A stretch of 64,000 nucleotides of DNA from the NCBI RefSeq assembly GCF_000717715.1, contig NZ_JOAI01000045.1, forward strand, positions 62,001-126,000, in the 5' to 3' direction. Positions 32,507 to 40,225 of this stretch are shown here, piece by piece. The first letter of the stretch is position 1. The number at the start of each line of letters is the position of its first letter. The translations under genes were made by a program, and so were the position numbers. Origin of the DNA: Streptomyces sp. NRRL B-24484. Lineage in GTDB: Bacteria > Actinomycetota > Actinomycetes > Streptomycetales > Streptomycetaceae. The notes under the pieces are model-generated. The model saw nothing but the letters and a program-made list of their open reading frames with translations, was not told where the DNA came from and did no database searches.

Positions 32507-33741
32507 GGGGCGGCCCCGTACCGGAGCGCGGGGCCGGCGGGCCGGACGGCGAGGATCTGGTCGACGCCCATCCGTCCCTCGGCGAACGCGAGCGAACTGC
32601 CGGCGGTGTACAACTGCCAGAGCCGGACGGTCGGTTCGCCGACCAGGTCGGTGAAGTCGGCGTGCCGCTCGTGGAGCGTGTCGTACCAGGCGTCGATGGT
32701 GCGGGCGTAGTGCTCGCGCATCGCCTCGACGTGCCGGACTTCCAGCCCCGCGCCCTCCAGCAGGTCGACGGTGCGGCCGACCGGGCGCATGTGCATGTCG
32801 GGGGCGATGTACGTCTCGATGAAGGCCCCGCCGCCGGGGGTCTTCGCGCCGCGGGACATCTGCTGCACCAGCAGCCGGCCCTGCGGGCGGAGCAGGCCGC
32901 GCAGCCGTTCGGCGAAGGCGGGGTAGTGCCGTTCGCCGACGTGCTCGCCCATCTCGATGCAGCTGATCGCGTCGTACGGCCCGTCGGCGAGGTCGCGGTG
33001 GTCCTGCAGCAGGACCTCGACCCGGTCCGCGAGGCCGGCCTCGGCGACCAGGGCGGTGGCGAAGGCGTGCTGGCGGCGGGAGAGGGTGACGGCCGTGACG
33101 CGGGTGCCGTAGTGCCTGGCGGCGTGCCGGGCGAGGGCGCCCCAGCCGCAGCCGACGTCGAGCAGGCGGCTGCCGGGGTGCAGGTCGAGCTTGCGGCAGA
33201 CCAGGTCGAACTTGGCGGTCTGGGCGTCGGCCAGGGAGTCCCCGCCGGACGTCCAGTAGGCGCAGGAGTAGGCCATCGCCGGGCCGAGCAGCAGGGCGTA
33301 GAACTCGTTGGAGAGGTCGTAGTGGTGGCTGATCACGGCACGGTCCCGGCCCCGGCTGTGCAGGGCGCCGCGGACGGCGGCGCGGCCGCCGGGCGGGGCG
33401 GGCCGCGGGCCGAGGGCGCCGAGCCGGGCGGCGGTGGCGAGCAGCCGGGGCAGCTCGCGGACGGGCGGGCGGACCGGCCCGCGGCCGGCGAGGGCGCGGC
33501 GGACGGTGCCGAGGCCCTCGGCGAGGTCGCCCTCGACGTCCAGGTCGCCGGTGATGTACGCGTCGGCGAGGCCGAGTTCGCCGGGCTGCCAGAGCAGTCG
33601 GCGCAGCGCGCGGCGGCGGCGCAGCACGACGGTCGGGGCGTTGCCGGGGCCCGCGGTGGAGCCGTCCCAGGCGCGGATCCGGAACGGCAGTGGGCCGAGG
33701 AGATCGGTGAACAGGGCTTCGAGGCGGGTGGCGGCGGTCAC
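32503..33741 (-). CDS. Cyclopropane-fatty-acid-synthase-like methyltransferase (second copy)
   Basis: The 412-residue protein has the family core ISHHYDLSNEFYALLLGPAMAYSCAYW, SAM motif SRLLDVGCGWGALARHAARHYG, then ISCIEMGEHVG and a C-terminal AFIETYIAPDMHMRP and EHYARTIDAWYD. Such enzymes add a methylene or methyl group from SAM to an unsaturated acyl chain of a phospholipid. GTG at 33741 overlaps the preceding stop (GTGA). The two tandem copies are clearly paralogous but differ enough to have separate reactions. Confidence 0.9.
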   Translation of the reverse strand: MTAATRLEALFTDLLGPLPFRIRAWDGSTAGPGNAPTVVLRRRRALRRLLWQPGELGLADAYITGDLDVEGDLAEGLGTVRRALAGRGPVRPPVRELPRLLATAARLGALGPRPAPPGGRAAVRGALHSRGRDRAVISHHYDLSNEFYALLLGPAMAYSCAYWTSGGDSLADAQTAKFDLVCRKLDLHPGSRLLDVGCGWGALARHAARHYGTRVTAVTLSRRQHAFATALVAEAGLADRVEVLLQDHRDLADGPYDAISCIEMGEHVGERHYPAFAERLRGLLRPQGRLLVQQMSRGAKTPGGGAFIETYIAPDMHMRPVGRTVDLLEGAGLEVRHVEAMREHYARTIDAWYDTLHERHADFTDLVGEPTVRLWQLYTAGSSLAFAEGRMGVDQILAVRPAGPALRYGAAP

Positions 33742-35063
33742 CGGGCGGTCTCCTCGCGGGTGAGCAGGATCTGCCGGACGTCGAGGTAGCCGGTGCGGAA
33801 CCCGGCCTCGGAGTAGGCGAGGTAGAGCTCCCAGGTGCGGCGGAAGACCCGGTCGAAGCCGAGCGCGGCGACGTCCGCGGCGCGGTCGGTGAAGCGTTCG
33901 CGCCACAGCCGCAGGGTCTCGGCGTAGTGCGGGCCGTAGGCGTGGTCGGCGGTGACCCGCAGCGCGGTGTGCCGGGCGGTCGCCTGGTCGATGGCCTGCA
34001 CCGAGGGGACGAGCCCGCCGGGGAAGATGTACTTGAGGATCCAGGTGTACGTGTTGCTGCTGGCGATCATGCGGTCGTGCGGCATGGTGATGGCCTGCAG
34101 GGCGGCCCGGCCGCCGGGGGCGAGGACGCGGTCGATGGTGCGGAAGTACTCGGGCCAGAACTGCCGTCCGACCGCCTCGATCATCTCCACGCTGACCACC
34201 GCGTCGTACTGCCCTTCGGCGGCGCGGTAGTCGCAGAGCCGGACGTCGGCGCGGTCGGCGAGGCCGGCCTCGGCGATCCGGCGGCGGGCGAGGCCGAGTT
34301 GCTCCTCGGAGAGGGTGAGGCTGGTGACCCGGGCGCCGCGGGCGGCGGCACGCAGGGCGAGTTCGCCCCAGCCGGTGCCGATCTCCAGGACACGGCTGCC
34401 GGGGCCGACGGCGGCCAGGTCGAGCAGCCGGTCGATCTTGGTGTGCTGGGCCTCGGACAGGCCGTCCCAGGTGGCCAGGGGTGCGCCGGAGGGCGTGGTC
34501 GGGAAGACCGCGGACGAGTAGGTCATCGTCCGGTCGAGGAAGAGCGCGAAGAGCTCGTTGGACAGGTCGTAGTGGTGGTGGATGTTGCGGCGGGCGTTGG
34601 TGGCGGTGGGGAGTTCGGCGGCGGGCGGGCGCTGCACGTAGAGCCGGCGCAGCCACTGGGCGCCGGTCGGGACGAGGGTCTCGGGGGCGGTGGCGAGCAC
34701 GGAGAGCAGGCCGACCAGGTCGGGGGCGTCCCAGTCGCCGGCCTGGTAGGACTCGCCGAAGCCGATCAGGCCGGTCGCGCCGACCCGGGCGAGGAAGTCC
34801 GCGGGCCGGTGGAGGCGGAGCACGGGGGCGCCGGGCGGGGCGGCCACCAGCGGGCTGCCGTCGGGCAGCCGGACGTCCAGGCCGCGACGGTGGGCGACCC
34901 GCCGGAGCAGGCGTCCGGCGACGGCGGCGCGCAGCTGCGCGCGGGGCACCCGGGCGACGTCGGGCCAGCGGCTCCGGTCGACATCGGCGGCCCGCGGGGC
35001 GGCGGCCGGAAGGGTGTCCGGTGCGGTGGCGGGTGCGGCGGGGAGGTCTGCGGGCCGGGTCAC
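33738..35063 (-). CDS. Cyclopropane-fatty-acid-synthase-like methyltransferase (first copy)
   Basis: The 441-residue protein has an N-terminal domain of about 170 residues, then IHHHYDLSNELFALFLDRTMTYSSAVF, SAM motif SRVLEIGTGWGELALRAAARG, VVSVEMIEAVGRQFWPEYF, MIASSNTYTWILKYIFPGGLVPS and the C-terminal RTWELYLAYSEAGFRTGYLDVRQ. GTG at 35063 overlaps the DUF1365 stop (GTGA). In alphaproteobacterial singlet-oxygen regulons an enzyme of this type works with a flavin desaturase to make methylated furan fatty acids; an equivalent role here is inference. Confidence 0.9.
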   Translation of the reverse strand: MTRPADLPAAPATAPDTLPAAAPRAADVDRSRWPDVARVPRAQLRAAVAGRLLRRVAHRRGLDVRLPDGSPLVAAPPGAPVLRLHRPADFLARVGATGLIGFGESYQAGDWDAPDLVGLLSVLATAPETLVPTGAQWLRRLYVQRPPAAELPTATNARRNIHHHYDLSNELFALFLDRTMTYSSAVFPTTPSGAPLATWDGLSEAQHTKIDRLLDLAAVGPGSRVLEIGTGWGELALRAAARGARVTSLTLSEEQLGLARRRIAEAGLADRADVRLCDYRAAEGQYDAVVSVEMIEAVGRQFWPEYFRTIDRVLAPGGRAALQAITMPHDRMIASSNTYTWILKYIFPGGLVPSVQAIDQATARHTALRVTADHAYGPHYAETLRLWRERFTDRAADVAALGFDRVFRRTWELYLAYSEAGFRTGYLDVRQILLTREETAR

Positions 35064-35875
35064 GGGGCGGACACCTCTTCTGTGGCGGCGGAGCCGGTGC
35101 GGTCGGCGGGTACGGGCCTGGGGCGGGGGTGCACGGGCAGACCCTTCAGCAGCAGGCGTATGCCCTGGTGGCGGATGTGCACACTGACGGCGAGGGTGGC
35201 GAGCGGGTGCCGCACGGCGGCCCGCAGCAGGGCGGCCGGGCCGGCCGGGCGGCGCAGGCCGCGCACGGTGGCGACGAACGGGCTCGCGCCCTCGCGCTCC
35301 AGACGGACGGTCAGGGCGAGCCGCTCGCCCGGCCGGGGCAGCGCCATCCGGTACCGGCCGTCGACGGGGAAGAACGGCGAGACGTAGAACTCCTTGGCCA
35401 CCGTGGCGCGCCCGTCGGCGCCGGGCCGCATCAGGTACCGGTGGTGGCCGCCGTAGGTGTTGTGCACCTCGGCGACGGTGCAGAGCGGGGTGCCGTCCGC
35501 GGCGAGGCACCAGTAGACGGTGAGCGGGTTGAAGACGTACCCGAGCGAGCGGGCCTGCGCGAGCATCAGGACCCGGCCGCCGGCGAGGTCGACGCCCTCT
35601 CCGGCGAGGTACTGCGCCAGGTTGCCGCGCAGGGTGCCGCGCGGGTCGCCGGGGTGGTCGGCGGCCCGGAAGCGGGCGAGCGGGCGCAGCGCCCGGGGCA
35701 GCACGGGCAGGTGGTCGAGGTCGACCAGCCACAGGTAGGTGCGGTGCCGGAAGGCGTGCCGCACCGGGGCGGTGCGGACGTGGGTGATCGCGCACTCGTA
35801 CAGCGCGGCGCCCCAGGGGCCGGGCAGCGCGGCCGTGCTGCGGTCGGTGTCGGCGGTGGCGGCTGCGGCGGTCAT
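35060..35875 (-). CDS. DUF1365 protein
   Basis: The 271-residue protein carries the DUF1365 marks: ALYECAITHVRTAPVRHAFRHRTYLWLVDLD, ARSLGYVFNPLTVYWC, EVHNTYGGHHRYL, KEFYVSPFFPVDGRYRM. Its biochemical function is not established, but it is almost always linked to a flavin amine oxidase and a cyclopropane-synthase-like enzyme. ATG at 35875 overlaps the oxidase stop, and its stop overlaps the next GTG. Confidence 0.9.
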   Translation of the reverse strand: MTAAAATADTDRSTAALPGPWGAALYECAITHVRTAPVRHAFRHRTYLWLVDLDHLPVLPRALRPLARFRAADHPGDPRGTLRGNLAQYLAGEGVDLAGGRVLMLAQARSLGYVFNPLTVYWCLAADGTPLCTVAEVHNTYGGHHRYLMRPGADGRATVAKEFYVSPFFPVDGRYRMALPRPGERLALTVRLEREGASPFVATVRGLRRPAGPAALLRAAVRHPLATLAVSVHIRHQGIRLLLKGLPVHPRPRPVPADRTGSAATEEVSAP

Positions 35876-37257
35876 CGGACACCCGCCGGCAGGCCCGCGT
35901 GGACGGACGCGCCGGACCCGCCGGGCTCGGCGGGCAGGCCGAGCAGGGCGTGCGCGGCGTGGACGCCGGAGCGGCAGCCGTCCTCGTGGAAGCCCCAGCC
36001 GTGGTGGGCGCCGGCGAAGGCGGTGCGGCCGGTGGTGAGTTCGGGCAGCCTGCGCTGGGCGGCGATCGTCCCGGCGGTGTAGACGGGGTGCTCGTAGACG
36101 GTGCGGGAGACGACGTCCTCCTCGGCGAGCGGCTCGTGCCGGTCGGCGTTGAGGGTCACCAGGTAGTCCTCGGCGGTGTCGAGGCCGAGCAGCCGGTTGA
36201 GGTGGTAGCTGACCTGGACGCTCTCGGCGCTGCCGCGGCAGTCGGCCATCCGGTAGTTCCAGGAGGCGCGGGCCCAGGCGGCCCGGGGCAGTCGGGAGGC
36301 GTCGCGGTGCAGCACGGTGGCGTTGCGGGAGTACCGGAAGGCGCCGAGGACCTCGCGCTCGGCGCGGGTGGGGCGGGCGAGCAGGGCGAGCGCCTGGTCG
36401 GCGTGGGTGGCGATCACGACGGCGTCGGCGGCGGTGCGGCGGCCGTCCGCGGTGGTGATCTCCACGCCGTCGTCGTGGCGGTGCACGGCGGTGACGGGCG
36501 CGGAGCGGTGGACGGCGGTGAGGCGCTCGGCGATCCGCTCGACGTAGGTGCGGGAGCCGCCGACCACGGTGCGCCAGGTCGGCGAGCCGGTGACGCCGAG
36601 CATGCCGTGGTTCTCCAGGAAGGCGAAGAGGTAGCGGGCCGGGTAGTCGCCGGCCAGGTCGGGGGCGCAGGACCAGACGGCGGCGACCACCGGGGTCATG
36701 AAGTGGCTGGTGAAGTAGCGGGAGAAGCCGCCCTCGTCGAGGAATCGGCGCAGCGAGGGGTCGCCGGCGCCGGGGTCGGCGAGCAGCCGGCGGGCGCGCC
36801 GGTGGAAGCGCGGCACCTCGGCAAGCATCCGCAGGTAGCGGCCGCGGAGCAGGGCGTCGGGGCGGGCGAGCAGTCCGGCGGGGCCGCGGGCTCCGGCGTA
36901 CTCCAGGCCGCAGCCGCGGCACTGGACGGACATGCTCATGTCGCTCTCGCGGGTCTGCACGCCGAGTTCGCGGAACAGCCGGACCAGGTGCGGGTAGGTG
37001 CGGTCGTTGTGCACCAGGAACCCGGTGTCGAGCGGCACCTCGCGGCCGTCGGCGCCGACGGCGCGCTGGGTGTGGGCGTGCCCGCCGAGCCGGGCCTGCG
37101 CCTCGAAGAGGTGCACGTCGACGCCGGCCCGCCGGAGTTCGTGGGCGGCCGTCAGACCGGCCACTCCGGCGCCGACCACGGCGACCGTGCGGCCGGCGGG
37201 CGCGGACCGCCCGCGTACTCCGCCCGTCGGCTGCGGCACTGTTCCGGGCACTGTCAC
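35872..37257 (-). CDS. FAD-dependent oxidoreductase (amine-oxidase/fatty-acid-desaturase-like)
   Basis: The 461-residue protein has the dinucleotide motif VAVVGAGVAGLTAAHELRRAGVDVHLFEAQARLGGHAHT and LDTGFLVHNDRTYPHLVRLF. A DMSMSVQCRGCGLEYAG stretch, LSFT-like YFTSHFMTPVVAAVWSCAP, and a C-terminal HHGWGFHEDGCRSGVHAAHALLG complete the pattern. It is the first gene of the lipid operon and uses GTG at 37257 after GGAGGGGGCC. A SigK-type promoter lies 64 nt upstream. Relatives include the UfaD-type flavin desaturase of furan-fatty-acid synthesis, a resemblance in context and family only. Confidence 0.88.
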   Translation of the reverse strand: MTVPGTVPQPTGGVRGRSAPAGRTVAVVGAGVAGLTAAHELRRAGVDVHLFEAQARLGGHAHTQRAVGADGREVPLDTGFLVHNDRTYPHLVRLFRELGVQTRESDMSMSVQCRGCGLEYAGARGPAGLLARPDALLRGRYLRMLAEVPRFHRRARRLLADPGAGDPSLRRFLDEGGFSRYFTSHFMTPVVAAVWSCAPDLAGDYPARYLFAFLENHGMLGVTGSPTWRTVVGGSRTYVERIAERLTAVHRSAPVTAVHRHDDGVEITTADGRRTAADAVVIATHADQALALLARPTRAEREVLGAFRYSRNATVLHRDASRLPRAAWARASWNYRMADCRGSAESVQVSYHLNRLLGLDTAEDYLVTLNADRHEPLAEEDVVSRTVYEHPVYTAGTIAAQRRLPELTTGRTAFAGAHHGWGFHEDGCRSGVHAAHALLGLPAEPGGSGASVHAGLPAGVR

Positions 37258-37320
37258 GGGGCCCCCTCCACTGCACGGGCCCGCCCTGCCGGCGGGCCGC
37301 TCCTTCGCTGGCCACGGGTA

Positions 37321-37347
37321 CTTCGGAGCGGACGCCGGGGTGGATTG
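37321..37347 (-). promoter_or_regulatory. SigK-type ECF promoter of the lipid operon
   Basis: On the minus strand CAATCC, 15 nt, CCGAAG. It shares CAATCC and N15 with the sigK promoter. Predicted start near 37314, 57 nt before the oxidase GTG. Confidence 0.75.
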
Positions 37348-37388
37348 CCCTCGATCGGTGCGGAGTTGTCGTGGCGGGCGGACGGGCC

Positions 37389-37420
37389 GGCACCTGCCCC
37401 CCGGGCGGGGGGCAGGTGCC
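37389..37420 (-). terminator. Terminator after rskA-like gene
   Basis: GGCACCTGCCCCCC pairs perfectly over 14 bp with its complement around GGGC. It starts 6 nt past the anti-sigma stop (37426) and precedes the lipid-operon promoter, so the two units are separate transcripts. Confidence 0.85.
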
Positions 37421-37425
37421 CGTGC

Positions 37426-38193
37426 TCAGCTGAACGGCAGCAGCATCACCGGCGTGCTGCTCGGGTGCGCGGAGCCGCCCGCCGGCTCGACGGTGACGCC
37501 GACGCCGACCGCGCCGTTCAGCGGGCCCTGCAGCAGCAGCGAGCCGCTGGAGGCCGGCAGCAGTCCGGCCGGACGCATCGTCCCGGCGTCGTCGAACCAC
37601 AGTTCGTACGTCGTCCCGGCGGCCAGCGCCGGCATCCCGGAGGCCAGGAACCCGGCCTGGCCGCGGCTCTGCGACCAGACCACCGTGCCCACGCCGGGGC
37701 CGGCCGTCGCGGTCGCCGTCCGGGCGTCCGGCGCGGTCAGCAGGCTCCCGAACACGGCCTGCTGGGACTGCAGTTGCGCGGCCCGCGCATCGGCCTCGTC
37801 GGCCCGCCGGCTCTGGTCGACCGCGAGGCCGCCGAGCGCCGCGGCCAGGGCCACCGACGCCGCCAGCGCGAGCTTCGGCCAGTGCCGGACGATCTTGCTC
37901 CGGCGGCGCCGCCCGGTCGGCTGCGGCGGCGTCTCCGGCGGCGGCGCGGCGGACGGCGGGGCGACCTGGCGGACGGCCCCGATGCCCGCCATCACCCGGG
38001 CCCGCAGCTCGGCCGGCGGCGTCTCGGCCTCCGCGGCACCGAGGCGCGCCAGGGTCGCGGCGAACTCCCGGACCTCCAGCGCACAGGCCTCGCACAGGGC
38101 CAGGTGACGCTCGAACTCCGCCAGCTCCGGCCCCTCCAGGGCATGGGCCGCGTACGCGCCCGTCAGCGTGTGCAGTTCGGCTCCGCCGGTCAC
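37426..38193 (-). CDS. Anti-sigma-K factor (RskA-like)
   Basis: The 255-residue protein has an N-terminal zinc anti-sigma domain (GAYAAHALEGPELAEFERHLALCEACALEVREF with H-x3-C-x2-C). One transmembrane helix (LALAASVALAAALGGLAV) and an extracytoplasmic RskA domain (AVFGSLLTAPDAR, GTTYELWFDDAGTMRPAGLL) follow. RskA holds SigK at the membrane and releases it after regulated proteolysis or redox change. GTG at 38193 overlaps the sigma-factor stop, ensuring equal production. Confidence 0.92.
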   Translation of the reverse strand: MTGGAELHTLTGAYAAHALEGPELAEFERHLALCEACALEVREFAATLARLGAAEAETPPAELRARVMAGIGAVRQVAPPSAAPPPETPPQPTGRRRRSKIVRHWPKLALAASVALAAALGGLAVDQSRRADEADARAAQLQSQQAVFGSLLTAPDARTATATAGPGVGTVVWSQSRGQAGFLASGMPALAAGTTYELWFDDAGTMRPAGLLPASSGSLLLQGPLNGAVGVGVTVEPAGGSAHPSSTPVMLLPFS

Positions 38194-38765
38194 GACTCCA
38201 CCCCCAGGCAGTCCCGCATCCGGATCAGACCGTCCCGCATCCGGGTCTTCACGGTGCCCAGCGGCGCGCTCAGCATGTCCGCCACCTCACGGTACGAGTA
38301 GCCCCGGTAGTACGCCAGGGTGACGGCCTGGCGCTGGAGCTCGGTCAGCATCCTCAGACAGCGCCGCACCTGCTCGCGCTCCAGACGGCCCTCCACCTGC
38401 TCGGCGACCTCGTCGAAGGCCGGCATGTGCGAGCGGGCGGCGACCCGCTGCTCCCGGTCGGCCGTCGCCTGCGCGGAGCGGACCCGGTCGACCGCCCGGC
38501 GGTGCGCCATCGTCAGTACCCAGGACATCACCTCGCCGCGGTCCGGCTGGTAGCGGGCGGCCGTCCGCCACACCTCCAGCATCACCTCCTGGGTCACCTC
38601 CTCCGACTGTGCGGGGTCCCGCAGCACCCGGCGCACCAGGCCGAAGACCGGACCGGCCACCGCGTCGTACAGCCGCCCGAACGCGTCCTGGTCGCCGAAG
38701 GCCACCTGGGCGACGAGCTCCTTGAGGTCCGGGCCGCGGCGCTGCGGGCCGGACAGGTGGACCAC
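38190..38765 (-). CDS. ECF sigma factor, SigK type
   Basis: It has region 2 (AFGRLYDAVAGPVFGLVRRVLRDPAQSEEVTQEVMLEVWRTAARYQPDRGEVMSWVLTMAHRRAVDRVRS) and region 4 (LTELQRQAVTLAYYRGYSYREVADMLSAPLGTVKTRMRDGLIRMRDCL), as in SigK. Start choice is uncertain. GTG at 38765 gives 191 residues, the normal ECF length; TTG at 38774 is close, and a GTG at 38921 would be nearly leaderless on its promoter but adds a low-complexity extension. It is co-translated with the RskA-like gene and preceded by its own SigK-type promoter (autoregulation). Confidence 0.92.
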   Translation of the reverse strand: MVHLSGPQRRGPDLKELVAQVAFGDQDAFGRLYDAVAGPVFGLVRRVLRDPAQSEEVTQEVMLEVWRTAARYQPDRGEVMSWVLTMAHRRAVDRVRSAQATADREQRVAARSHMPAFDEVAEQVEGRLEREQVRRCLRMLTELQRQAVTLAYYRGYSYREVADMLSAPLGTVKTRMRDGLIRMRDCLGVES

Positions 38766-38926
38766 CGTGCTCAATCCGCCACCCCGCTCGGTCGGGCGGC
38801 GCGGACCGCCGGTCGGGCCGGGCAGGCGTACGGCCTGCCCGTCGGACGGATGACGGGCATCGGGAACCTCCGGGTCGTCGGCGGGACCGTGCCGTCCGGG
38901 GCGGCGGCGGTCGTCGGGCACCGGTC

Positions 38927-38953
38927 ATTCGGAACCGGACGCCCGCCGGATTG
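38927..38953 (-). promoter_or_regulatory. SigK-type autoregulatory promoter of sigK-rskA
   Basis: On the minus strand CAATCC, 15 nt, CCGAAT. It lies back to back with the plus-strand SigK promoter at 39023-39049, forming a divergent pair. Confidence 0.75.
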
Positions 38954-39022
38954 CCCGCGGGCCGCACCAGCATGGCGGAACCGGCCGGGCGGCACACCGT
39001 CCCGGACGGAACGGATCCGCAC

Positions 39023-39049
39023 CCATCCGATCCGCGGCCCGCTCCGAAG
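39023..39049 (+). promoter_or_regulatory. SigK-type ECF promoter of the SPL-like gene
   Basis: CCATCC, 15 nt, CCGAAG. The flanks (GCACCCATCCG and GCTCCGAA) match the DUF427 promoter at 18912 almost base for base. Predicted start near 39056. Confidence 0.75.
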
Positions 39050-39098
39050 CACCGCGCGCGAGACCCGTCCGACCCCGAACCACCCGGAGACCTCCACC

Positions 39099-40175
39099 GT
39101 GCCCACCGACCGCCGCCCGATGCCGCTCTTCCACGTCCGGGAGATCTTCGCCGAACCGGCGGCCGCCGCCTCCCCGCGCGGCCGGCAGGTCCTGGAACGC
39201 TTCCCCGACGCCCGGGTGGTCGAGGTCGACTCGCACTGGCGGATCCCGCACCTGCACGGCAACGCCGGGAACGTCGAACGGTGGGCGCGGATCAAGAGCG
39301 AGGTGCTGGTCCTCGGGGTGAAGAAGAGCCTCGCCGCCCGGCCCAACGGCCGCTCCGCCGACTGGATCGCCCCCAGCTCCGCCAACGGCTGCGCGCTGGC
39401 CTGCGCCTACTGCTACGTGCCGCGCCGCAAGGGCTACGCCAACCCGATCACCGTCTTCACCAACATCGACCGGATCGTCGCCTACCTCGCCGGCCACGTC
39501 CGCCGGCAGGGCCGCAAGCCCGCCCCCGACCAGTGCGACCCCACCGCCTGGGTGTACGACATCGGCGAGAACAACGACTGCTCGGTGGACGCCCTGATCT
39601 GCGACAACACCGCCGACCTGGTCCGCGCCTTCCGGGAGTGGCCGACCGCCAAGGCCTCCTTCGCCACCAAGTGGGTCAACCGCGACCTGCTCGCCCTCGA
39701 CCCGCGCGGCCGCACCCGGATCCGCTTCTCGCTGATGCCGCCCGCCGACGCCCGGCTGCTGGACGTCCGCACCACGCCCGTGCCCGAGCGGATCGCCGCC
39801 GCCGGAGACTTCCTCGACGCCGGGTACGAGGTGCACTTCAACCTCTCCCCCGTCGTCCTGCGCACCGGCTGGCAGCGCGACTGGGCCGAGCTGCTGCACC
39901 GGATGGACGACATGCTGCCCGCCGCCGTGAAGGCGCAGGCCGCCGCGGAGATCATCATGCTGACCCACAACCGGGAGCTGCACGAGGTCAACCTCGGCTG
40001 GCACCCCAAGGCCGAGGAGCTGCTGTGGCGGCCCGCCCTCCAGGAGGCCAAGACCTCCGGGAACGGCGCCCGCAACGTCCGCTACCGGGCCGCCGGCAAG
40101 GCGGCGGCGCTCGCCGAGCTCCGCGGCCTGATCGACCGGCACGCACCCTGGCTCAGGGTGCGGTACGCCTTCTGA
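39099..40175 (+). CDS. Spore-photoproduct-lyase-family radical SAM protein
   Basis: The 358-residue protein has the SPL scheme: HGNAGNVERWARIKSEVLVLGVKKSL, the cluster motif ANGCALACAYCYVPRRKGYANPITVFTNID (C-x3-C-x2-C), YDIGENNDCSVDALICDN, FATKWVNRDLL and RIRFSLMPPADARLLDVRTTPV. SPL repairs the 5-thyminyl-dihydrothymine lesion in spore DNA. This actinobacterial branch is not proven to do so, hence 'family'. GTG at 39099 follows GGAGACCTCCACC; ATG at 39120 lacks a site. It has its own SigK-type promoter and is followed by an SDR gene. Confidence 0.88.
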   Translation: MPTDRRPMPLFHVREIFAEPAAAASPRGRQVLERFPDARVVEVDSHWRIPHLHGNAGNVERWARIKSEVLVLGVKKSLAARPNGRSADWIAPSSANGCALACAYCYVPRRKGYANPITVFTNIDRIVAYLAGHVRRQGRKPAPDQCDPTAWVYDIGENNDCSVDALICDNTADLVRAFREWPTAKASFATKWVNRDLLALDPRGRTRIRFSLMPPADARLLDVRTTPVPERIAAAGDFLDAGYEVHFNLSPVVLRTGWQRDWAELLHRMDDMLPAAVKAQAAAEIIMLTHNRELHEVNLGWHPKAEELLWRPALQEAKTSGNGARNVRYRAAGKAAALAELRGLIDRHAPWLRVRYAF

Positions 40176-40225
40176 CCGACCGTCCAGCGGCCACCGCCCG
40201 GTGGCCCACCGCCCCGGGAGGACCG

